A stretch of 64,000 nucleotides of DNA from Pedobacter miscanthi (GTDB taxonomy: Bacteria; Bacteroidota; Bacteroidia; Sphingobacteriales; Sphingobacteriaceae). The stretch's first letter is position 1. Each line of letters begins with the position of its first letter. A program made the translations under genes and the position numbers. Shown here piece by piece: positions 28,967 to 35,624 of the stretch. The notes below the pieces were generated by a model. It searched no databases and was not told the DNA's origin. It saw nothing but the letters and a program-made list of their open reading frames with translations. Location: contig NZ_QNQU01000003.1 in NCBI RefSeq assembly GCF_003315595.1, positions 335,663 to 399,662 of the forward strand, read 5' to 3'.

Positions 28967-29455
28967 ATGGTTAAGTTTAGATATATAATTCTATTGGTGT
29001 GCTTGGCAGGATGTTTCGCAGCCTGTAAAAAAGATACCCCTGTTGATGATGGCTACGATCCTACTCCTCAGTTTAAGGCGGATACAGCTGCAATAAGTGC
29101 TTTTGTTAAAAACAATGCCATTACCGGGATAAAAGATCCAAACGGTATTTTTTATCAGATTATAGAACCTGGATCAGGTAATTTAACTTATTACACTTCT
29201 ACCAAGATCACCGCAGATTATGAAGGCAGATTACTGAACGGTACGATTTTCGATAGTACCAAAGGTACACCGGCTTCTTTTCTTTTGGGAAATGTGATTT
29301 TAGGTTGGCAATTCGGCATTCAGAAAATACAAAAAGGTGGTAAGATCAGGTTAATTATACCATCTTACTACGCTTATGGAAGACAATCACCATCAAGCTC
29401 AGTTCCTGCAAATTCAGTGCTCGATTTTACTATAACACTTACAGACGTACAATAA
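28967..29455 (+). CDS. FKBP-type peptidyl-prolyl isomerase lipoprotein (copy 2)
   Basis: About 162 residues, similar throughout to copy 1: lipoprotein signal (CLAGCFAACKKD), spacer with FVKNNAITGIKDPNGIFYQII, and FKBP domain (ITADYEGRLLNGTIFDS; VILGWQFGIQKIQKGGKIRLIIPSYYAYG; VPANSVLDFTI). The start at 28967 aligns with copy 1 (MVKFRYII vs MIKFRFLT); 28964 is an alternative ATG. It is a tandem paralogue, followed after three bases by a third FKBP gene, so the two are almost surely co-transcribed. Confidence 0.91.
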   Translation: MVKFRYIILLVCLAGCFAACKKDTPVDDGYDPTPQFKADTAAISAFVKNNAITGIKDPNGIFYQIIEPGSGNLTYYTSTKITADYEGRLLNGTIFDSTKGTPASFLLGNVILGWQFGIQKIQKGGKIRLIIPSYYAYGRQSPSSSVPANSVLDFTITLTDVQ

Positions 29456-29458
29456 TAA

Positions 29459-30376
29459 ATGAACAAATTTACTAAACTTGGCCTGTTTACACTTCTACTG
29501 GCTACTGTGATTTTCAGCTCTTGTAAAAAGGATTACGAGTCTATTGAAAGTATAGATGAAACAGCAATAAAATCATATATATCAAAAAATAATCTCACTG
29601 AAATGAAACCTGATGCTGATAAAACCGGGTTTTATTATCAAGTTACTAATCCTACTGACGGAACATTTTTTTTAAATCCGGATTCAGTATTTTATGATGT
29701 TACTGTGAAGTCGATGGAAACTGGTGGTACTTATCTGCAATCTCCAACCAATGGTAATTTGGGTACTTATGTGGGTTACTTAAATAATTTTTTCCAATCT
29801 TCATTATCAACATCTATTACATTTAATATTCCGGCACTCAGAACTGCAGTTTTGGGACTTAAACCAGGTGGAACCGCTAGGGTTTTATTACCATCTTATT
29901 TAGGTTTTGGCAAGAATGGTATTGGTCCAATTCCCTCTAACGAGAATCTTGATTTTATAATCAAAACTTACCCATACCGTAAACAATGGTTACTTGATGA
30001 CGATAAAATAAAGAATTTTTTAACTGCTAAAGGCTTAACCGCTAGCACAACTAAGGATCCTAGTAGAATTTACTATATTGTTAATACAGCAGGTACAGGT
30101 GATCCCGTTAATGATATTGAAAGTACAGTTGTGATTAAGTATACAGGTAGACTTTTGGATGGAACAAGTTTCGATTCTTCAACTGATGGAACTTTCTCAA
30201 CGACTTTAAAAGGGCTAATCCAAGGTTGGCAGATCTTAATACCAAAATTTAGGGTTGGTTCTAAATTTAGAATGTTTATTCCTTCAGATTTAGGATATGG
30301 AACTGGAGGAAATGGTGCCATTCCTCCTAATGCGGTTTTAGACTTTGATATTGAAATTGTAAGTGTTACAAATTAG
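29459..30376 (+). CDS. Double-domain FKBP-type isomerase lipoprotein (copy 3)
   Basis: 305 residues: lipoprotein signal (VIFSSCKKDYES), then two FKBP-like domains. The second (about residues 190-303) keeps the family core VVIKYTGRLLDGTSFDSS, LIQGWQILIPKFRVGSKFRMFIPSDLGYG and IPPNAVLDFDIEIV. The first (about 45-170) keeps LKPGGTARVLLPSYLGFG and IPSNENLDFII but has lost the VxYxGxLxDGxxFDSS strand, so it is probably a non-catalytic chaperone or binding domain. The coding sequence is visibly more A+T-rich than copies 1 and 2. Confidence 0.9.
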   Translation: MNKFTKLGLFTLLLATVIFSSCKKDYESIESIDETAIKSYISKNNLTEMKPDADKTGFYYQVTNPTDGTFFLNPDSVFYDVTVKSMETGGTYLQSPTNGNLGTYVGYLNNFFQSSLSTSITFNIPALRTAVLGLKPGGTARVLLPSYLGFGKNGIGPIPSNENLDFIIKTYPYRKQWLLDDDKIKNFLTAKGLTASTTKDPSRIYYIVNTAGTGDPVNDIESTVVIKYTGRLLDGTSFDSSTDGTFSTTLKGLIQGWQILIPKFRVGSKFRMFIPSDLGYGTGGNGAIPPNAVLDFDIEIVSVTN

Positions 30377-30400
30377 GATAAATGTTATTCATTAAAAAAA

Positions 30401-30430
30401 ATGCTCAACTATTAGTTGAGCATTTTTTTT
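30401..30430 (+). terminator. Rho-independent terminator after the FKBP cluster
   Basis: ATGCTCAACTATTAGTTGAGCAT hairpin followed by eight T's, 25 bases after the stop. A 21/23-identical sequence lies 1200 bases downstream at 31601-31623. Confidence 0.92.
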
Positions 30431-30493
30431 AATGATATGTTTTTTTACATTTTATACTTTTTTAAGTAATAAGTTTTTTAACTTAATTTTTAG

Positions 30494-30526
30494 TTGTATG
30501 TTTGTTGTGTAAGGGAAAACATACAA
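30494..30526. promoter_or_regulatory. Inverted repeat overlapping a TAnnTTTG box before the lipoprotein gene
   Basis: TTGTATGTTT (30494-30503) and AAACATACAA (30517-30526) are perfect 10-base arms around a 13-base loop. The left arm contains most of TATGTTTG (30497-30504), a -7 promoter box. The structure could be an operator or, if transcription starts further upstream, an mRNA hairpin next to the start codon at 30534. Confidence 0.45.
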
Positions 30527-30533
30527 TTAATAT

Positions 30534-31541
30534 ATGAAAAACAAAATCAATTTACGCTGCCTAATACTACTTATGTTAGGTGTTATCTCAATCAGTTCGT
30601 GTAAAAAGGATGCCAGTGTTGGAAATCAGGATGAAAAACTTTTAACCAATGCTGTGAGTATTGAAAACGGATATCTGAAATTTAGAGATCAAAAAGCTTT
30701 TGACTCTTTATTAAGCGTTTTAGTAAAACCTGAAAATTTTAATTCAAAACCTAAAGAATTTCAAGATTTCAAATCTTACAGAGATGTTTACTTAGAAATA
30801 GCGAAGGAATATAAAAAACTTAATAATGTTCAAGCCTTCAATGAATTTAAGAATAAATATGCCAAAATAGTTGATATAAAGTCTGATAGTTCATTAACAT
30901 ACAAATCCAGAACCCCACTTTCAGCATTATTTACCAATTTGAAAGGTGAAGTTAAAATTGGTGATATTACCACTGTTTACACAAAAGATCAGAGAATGAT
31001 ATCTTATTCAGGTAAACACAAGAGTGATTTAGAAGTTAATCAGATTAGCCGAACGGATTTAACAAACGGAATATTTGTTACTAATATTTCGACTGGGAAG
31101 TCGATTTCAGGAAACAATCAGGCATCAACCGAAACTACTACATCGGCCATAAAATCTGAATTATACTATAACGAGGATAGCAAAAGAAGGCTGTTTGTTG
31201 ATCTATGGCTAGAAAGTACACCTGTATCAGGATCAAGTAGTGCTAGTTTTAGATATTATTTTTCTTCGCGCCAGGAACTAAAAAAGACATTTGGTGGCTG
31301 GAGAACAAATGAGACAGATTATTACTTTAGTAATCTGAATTATAATTATGGATATAATCAACCTCCAATATTAAACCCACCAACAATTAATTTTAGTCTA
31401 GTAAGTTATAGTGTTGGTAATGCAACAGGACCTATAATTATTGATTTAGGGGTAACAAAAGGGTTTGCCCAATGGATTTCGGGCACTGGTCGCTTTTTTA
31501 CCGGCGGCGTACCCAATGCACCTTCTTTTAATGTTAATTAA
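30534..31541 (+). CDS. Putative lipoprotein of unknown function
   Basis: 335 residues; not recognised. Lipobox in VISISSCKKDASVG. The first half is charged and helical (FRDQKAFDSLLSVLVKPENFNSKP; YLEIAKEYKKLNNVQAFNEFKNKY). The second half is Ser/Tyr/Asn-rich beta (KSELYYNEDSKRRLFVDLWLES; SFRYYFSSRQELKKTFGGWRTNETDYYFSNLNYNYGY). Like FKBP copy 3 it is A+T-rich compared with the surroundings, suggesting recent acquisition or weak expression. It converges on the photolyase gene with a gap of eight bases. Confidence 0.72.
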   Translation: MKNKINLRCLILLMLGVISISSCKKDASVGNQDEKLLTNAVSIENGYLKFRDQKAFDSLLSVLVKPENFNSKPKEFQDFKSYRDVYLEIAKEYKKLNNVQAFNEFKNKYAKIVDIKSDSSLTYKSRTPLSALFTNLKGEVKIGDITTVYTKDQRMISYSGKHKSDLEVNQISRTDLTNGIFVTNISTGKSISGNNQASTETTTSAIKSELYYNEDSKRRLFVDLWLESTPVSGSSSASFRYYFSSRQELKKTFGGWRTNETDYYFSNLNYNYGYNQPPILNPPTINFSLVSYSVGNATGPIIIDLGVTKGFAQWISGTGRFFTGGVPNAPSFNVN

Positions 31542-31549
31542 TTAACAAT

Positions 31550-32845
31550 TTAATTTAACGCCTCTTTAAAAACTTTTAAAACCCTTTCCCTTGCAAAAGT
31601 ATGCTCAACTATTGGTTGGGCATATTTTTTTGTTCCAAATTCCGGTACCCACTTTTTAATGTATTCGAATTTAGGATCAAACTTTTTGGTCTGCAATTCG
31701 GGATTAAATACCCTAAAATATGGAGCAGCATCATTTCCCGATCCTGCTGCCCATTGCCAGCCGCCAACATTACTGGCCATTTCGTAATCCAGTAACTTTT
31801 CGGCAAAATAGGTTTCGCCCCAGCGCCAGTCGATCAGTAGATGTTTGGTTAAAAAACTGCCTACAATCATCCTTACACGGTTATGCATCCAACCTGTTTG
31901 GTTTAGTTGTCGCATGCCGGCATCTACAATAGGGTAACCGGTATTGCCTTCGCACCAGGCCTTAAACTCATCCTCTTTATTGCGCCATTTAATTTTATCG
32001 TATTGCTTTTTAAACGAGTCGGAAGCAGAGTAGGGGAAATGCCAGAGTATGGTCATGTAAAACTCCCGCCAGGCCAGTTCGGAAAGCCAGACGAGTGATT
32101 TTGCTTCAATGGCATCCTTTGCAGCTTTTCTGATGCTTAAAGTACCGAAACGGAGATGTAAACCAATATGTGTGGTGCCTTCCATTGCAGGAAAATCGCG
32201 TTCCCTGGCATAATTATCAAGTTTGTTTTTATAACTGATTTTTGGGAGCTCCAGTTTACTTTTTTCAAATCCCATTTCCTTTAATGTAGGGATTGGGAGA
32301 TGTTTTGTTTTTAACAGATTTTTGAAGTATTTTTTTGTTGGATAAGCTTTTACATAAAAATCGTTCAGTTTGGCATGCCATTGTTTATAAAAAGGTGTAA
32401 AAACGGTGTAAGGTGTTTTGTCTGCTTTTAAAATTTCGTTTTTCTCAAAAATAACCTGGTCTTTATATGTTTTAAAGGCTATTTTTTCGCTGGTTAAAAA
32501 CTCTGCCATATTATCATCCCGTTCGCGTGCATAAGGCTCATAATCATGATTGGTGTATACTTCCTTCACCTCGTATTCCTTTAAAATTTCGGGCCATATT
32601 TTCTCGGGTTCTCCATATTTTATCAATAAATCCGATCCGTGTTGCTGGAGCTCTTTTTTTAAATCCTCAATGGTCTGGTAAATGAAAGTTACCCGGGCAT
32701 CATCTTTTGGTAGTTTATCTAATATGTTTTTGTCAAAAATAAAAAGTGGCAAAACCGGATATTCACTTTTTAAAGCATGGTACAAAGCTGCATTATCTGC
32801 TAAACGTAAATCGCGGCGGAACCAGTGAATGGAAATTGAGGTCAT
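31550..32845 (-). CDS. phrB: Deoxyribodipyrimidine photo-lyase (CPD photolyase)
   Basis: 431 residues. The N-terminal antenna-binding alpha/beta domain starts ISIHWFRRDLRLADNAALYHAL. The C-terminal FAD domain has GNTGYPIVDAGMRQLNQTGWMHNRVRMIVGSFLTKHLLIDWRWGE, then DYEMASNVGGWQWAAGSGNDAAPYFRVFNP. These are hallmark segments of class I cyclobutane-dimer photolyases, which split UV-induced thymine dimers using blue light. The Trp residues of the electron-transfer route are in normal positions. ATG 32845 puts the flavoprotein N-terminus first; the extension to 32914 has no family support. Confidence 0.95.
   Translation of the reverse strand: MTSISIHWFRRDLRLADNAALYHALKSEYPVLPLFIFDKNILDKLPKDDARVTFIYQTIEDLKKELQQHGSDLLIKYGEPEKIWPEILKEYEVKEVYTNHDYEPYARERDDNMAEFLTSEKIAFKTYKDQVIFEKNEILKADKTPYTVFTPFYKQWHAKLNDFYVKAYPTKKYFKNLLKTKHLPIPTLKEMGFEKSKLELPKISYKNKLDNYARERDFPAMEGTTHIGLHLRFGTLSIRKAAKDAIEAKSLVWLSELAWREFYMTILWHFPYSASDSFKKQYDKIKWRNKEDEFKAWCEGNTGYPIVDAGMRQLNQTGWMHNRVRMIVGSFLTKHLLIDWRWGETYFAEKLLDYEMASNVGGWQWAAGSGNDAAPYFRVFNPELQTKKFDPKFEYIKKWVPEFGTKKYAQPIVEHTFARERVLKVFKEALN
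31601..31630 (+). terminator. Plus-strand terminator-like hairpin inside the 3' end of phrB
   Basis: ATGCTCAAC-TATTG-GTTGGGCAT forms a 9-base stem (one G.T) followed by ATTTTTTT, 60 bases after the stop of the plus-strand lipoprotein gene. On the minus strand the same bases encode AQPIVEH of the photolyase, a conserved C-terminal motif. Confidence 0.55.
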
Positions 32846-32917
32846 CGTATAATAATAATTTGTTTTAAGGATGGGATGGCGTTTGGTGATAAGCGTTCTG
32901 CGTTGGTTTACCAATTA

Positions 32918-33064
32918 ATCCGGTTTGGCGTTAAGCGTTTGGCGCGATTAGCCAATTTAAACAATTAACCGATCATGCAGTTTGCAGTTCTCAGTTAGCA
33001 ATTTAACAATTAAGCAATTTAACAATAAAACGCTTTACATCAATTAACCAATTTAAACATTTAA
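32918..33064. repeat. TTAACCAATTTAAAC-type repeat region
   Basis: AT-rich words of the form ATTAACCAATTTAAACATTT and TTAACAATTAAGCAATTTAAC fill the gap between phrB and the TIGR01777 gene. A GGCGTTAAGCGTTTGGCGCGA stretch at 32933-32954 resembles 38422-38443 and 11976-12010. Confidence 0.65.
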
Positions 33065-33065
33065 C

Positions 33066-33968
33066 CTATTGATACAAATCCTTCAAAGCATCTTCCAAAT
33101 GTGTAAATTTAAATTTATATCCGGCATCTAAAATTTTCTGGGCAGAAGTATTGTTACTCATTAAAACGGCTTCCACACGCTCTCCCAACAACAAAGCCAA
33201 AACTTTTTTCGGTACGTTAAATGGCCATACCGGGCGATGCAGTTGTTTTGCAATAGCTTTGGTTAATGCTGTATTGGTTACCGGAAAAGGTGCACAGGCA
33301 TTGTAGCAATTTTCCATTTTAAGGTTTTCAATGGCTTCGATATACATTTCTACCATATCATCAATATGTAACCACGGTGTCCATTGTTTGCCTGTACCTA
33401 AAGCTGCACCAGCAAATAATTTAACGGGTTGGGCCAATTGCGGCAATGCACCACCTTTGGTACTTAAAACAATCCCTGTACGCAGTTTTACGATCCTTAA
33501 ACTGAGTTTTTTGCCCTGATCTACCGCATCTTCCCAAAGTTTGCAGCATTCGGCCAAAAAACCATAACCGTTAGGGCTCTCTTCCGTTAAAATTTCGTCT
33601 CCGCAATCGCCGTAAAAACCTACAGCCGATGAAGAAACAAAAGTTTTAATCTGATGTTCGGGCTTTGATTTAATGGTTTTAAGAAGCAGTTCGGTCGATT
33701 TTACGCGACTGTCTATAATCTGCTTCTTTCGTTCATCTGTCCATTTTTTATCGGCTACAGGCTCTCCTGCTAAATGGATAACCGCATCTACACCGTTAAG
33801 GCAATTGGCATCAATGGTACCTTTATAAACATCCCATACAAAACTGTTTGGATCCTTACCCTTTTTTCTTGAAAGTGTATTAACCGTATAACCTTTGTTT
33901 AGTAAATGTTTTTTTAGCTCAGTGCCCACAAGTCCGGTAGCCCCGGTAATCAGAATCTTCTTTGCCAT
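33066..33968 (-). CDS. TIGR01777 family NAD(P)-dependent oxidoreductase
   Basis: 300-residue extended-SDR-like protein. The N-terminal dinucleotide motif KILITGATGLVGTELKKHLL is followed by VDAVIHLAGEPVADKKWTDERKKQIIDSRV, a signature of the TIGR01777 (YfcH/SulA-like) group. WTPWLHIDDMVEMYIEAIEN follows in the middle. The C-terminal DUF1731 piece (RPVWPFNVPKKVLALLLGERVEAVLMSNNTSAQKILDAGYKFKF) is complete. Function is poorly defined in the family. It sits between phrB and the cryptochrome gene, suggesting co-selection with light or DNA-damage responses, but it is transcribed with neither for certain. Confidence 0.9.
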   Translation of the reverse strand: MAKKILITGATGLVGTELKKHLLNKGYTVNTLSRKKGKDPNSFVWDVYKGTIDANCLNGVDAVIHLAGEPVADKKWTDERKKQIIDSRVKSTELLLKTIKSKPEHQIKTFVSSSAVGFYGDCGDEILTEESPNGYGFLAECCKLWEDAVDQGKKLSLRIVKLRTGIVLSTKGGALPQLAQPVKLFAGAALGTGKQWTPWLHIDDMVEMYIEAIENLKMENCYNACAPFPVTNTALTKAIAKQLHRPVWPFNVPKKVLALLLGERVEAVLMSNNTSAQKILDAGYKFKFTHLEDALKDLYQ

Positions 33969-34076
33969 ATTTTTAAAACACTAAAGATACGAAAGGGTTT
34001 TTTTGATGGACCTTAAAAAAGATGTTAATCGGGTTCTAATTCTTTTGTTACCTATTTGTAAAGAATTATTTAGGGG

Positions 34077-34107
34077 TTTGATGGAGCCGAAAAATAAGAT
34101 AAATTTG
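34077..34107 (+). promoter_or_regulatory. Promoter of the cryptochrome gene
   Basis: TTTG (34077-34080), 19 bases, TAAATTTG (34100-34107) matches the Bacteroidota consensus exactly. The predicted leader to ATG 34139 is about 25 bases. Confidence 0.7.
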
Positions 34108-34138
34108 TAAAGCGTTCTTACACCCTTTCCGATAAAAG

Positions 34139-35413
34139 ATGTCCAAAAAAATTTTAGTCTGGTTTAGAAATGATCTCCGTTTGCATGATAACGAAATGCT
34201 GGTGGAGGCAATTGCTAAATCTGATTCGATTTTGCCCGTTTACATTCTCGATCGCCGTTCTTTTGGCGAAACCAAGTATGGTACGTTAAAAACCGGCAAC
34301 ATTAGAGCGCAGTTTATTTTACAGAGCGTTTTAGGTTTACGAAACGCTTTAAAACAGATTGGCGGTAACCTGCTTATTGCAGAAGGTAATCCCGAAGATA
34401 TTATTCCGCAATTGGTACAGGAATACGAAATTACCGAAGTATACCATCACCGCGAAGTGGCCCGCGAAGAAACGCATGTTTCTACCCTTGTTGAAAATGC
34501 CCTTTGGAAATTGCGCATCAACCTCAAACATTTTATCGGTCATACCCTTTACAATAAAGAAGATTTACCTTTCCCGATTAAGGATATACCAGACGCGTTT
34601 AACCAGTTTAAAAAGAAAATCGAACGCGATTCGATCATTAAACCCTGTTTTGCCGCGCCAGATCGCATTAACGTGGCTGAAGTAATCGATTGGGGAACTT
34701 TATCATCTTTAGAAGATCTTGATCTTTCAGCGCAACAGAAAGACCAGCGTTCTGATTTCGAATTTACCGGTGGCGAGGGAGAAGGTTTAGCACATTTGCA
34801 AAAAGTGATTGTTGCCATGCAGCAGGCTGCTACAACCAAAAATTTAATCCTTGCCTCAAAATTATCTGCCTGGTTGGCAATGGGAAGTTTATCTCCACGC
34901 AAAGTATACTGGGAAATTAAAAAAATGGAAGGTGTGCCAAACACCAAAGCCATGTTTAACCATATTTTATTAGGCTTACTTTGGAGGGATTATTTCCGTT
35001 TTATGTTTAAAAAATACGGCAATACATTTTTTAATCCGGACGGATTTGGAAGTCAGGGGCCGGTTGATATAGAAAATGAGCAGGATAATTTTCAAAAATG
35101 GAAAAATGGCCAAACCGGTTTCGCTGTGGTTGATGCGGTAATGACGGAGTTAAACCAAACGGGTTTTATCTCGAATATTGCCCGGCAAACTGCTGCTTTA
35201 TACCTGATTAATAACCTGGAAGTGAGCTGGATTTTCGGTGCAGCTTATTTTGAAGAAAAACTGATTGATTATAACCCTGCGAGCAACTGGGGCAATTGGG
35301 CCAATATGGCAGGGGTAGGAAACGATCAGAAACTGAAGAGCGTTTTCGATCTGGACAAAAATATTAAAAATCTCGATCCAAAAGGCAATTATGCTTTAAC
35401 TTGGGCATCATAG
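34139..35413 (+). CDS. DASH family cryptochrome
   Basis: 424 residues. Starts KKILVWFRNDLRLHDNEMLVEAI. The FAD domain carries ILLGLLWRDYFRFMFKKYG, GQTGFAVVDAVMTELNQTGFISNIARQTAALYLINNLEVSW, then DYNPASNWGNWANMAGVGNDQ. The NWGNW-AGVGND signature separates DASH cryptochromes from the class I enzyme encoded at 31550-32845, which has GGWQWAAGSGNDA. DASH proteins repair dimers in single-stranded DNA and may act as blue-light sensors. Having both in one 4-kb stretch indicates a light-dependent repair group. Confidence 0.94.
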   Translation: MSKKILVWFRNDLRLHDNEMLVEAIAKSDSILPVYILDRRSFGETKYGTLKTGNIRAQFILQSVLGLRNALKQIGGNLLIAEGNPEDIIPQLVQEYEITEVYHHREVAREETHVSTLVENALWKLRINLKHFIGHTLYNKEDLPFPIKDIPDAFNQFKKKIERDSIIKPCFAAPDRINVAEVIDWGTLSSLEDLDLSAQQKDQRSDFEFTGGEGEGLAHLQKVIVAMQQAATTKNLILASKLSAWLAMGSLSPRKVYWEIKKMEGVPNTKAMFNHILLGLLWRDYFRFMFKKYGNTFFNPDGFGSQGPVDIENEQDNFQKWKNGQTGFAVVDAVMTELNQTGFISNIARQTAALYLINNLEVSWIFGAAYFEEKLIDYNPASNWGNWANMAGVGNDQKLKSVFDLDKNIKNLDPKGNYALTWAS

Positions 35414-35624
35414 TTGTACTGATTGAATGAATGATTATTCAATGATTGAATGACTAAATTTTGAAGGATTGAATTTGCAGATTTTTCAATCAGTTTAAGT
35501 TATATTTTTACCATTCAATCATCCGATCATTTCCTCATTCAATAAATCTTATTTTAATCGAGATTTTTGCCTTTTATATAAGGTAAAATTCTAATTTTGT
35601 AGTGCTTATAGTAAACAGTAAATA

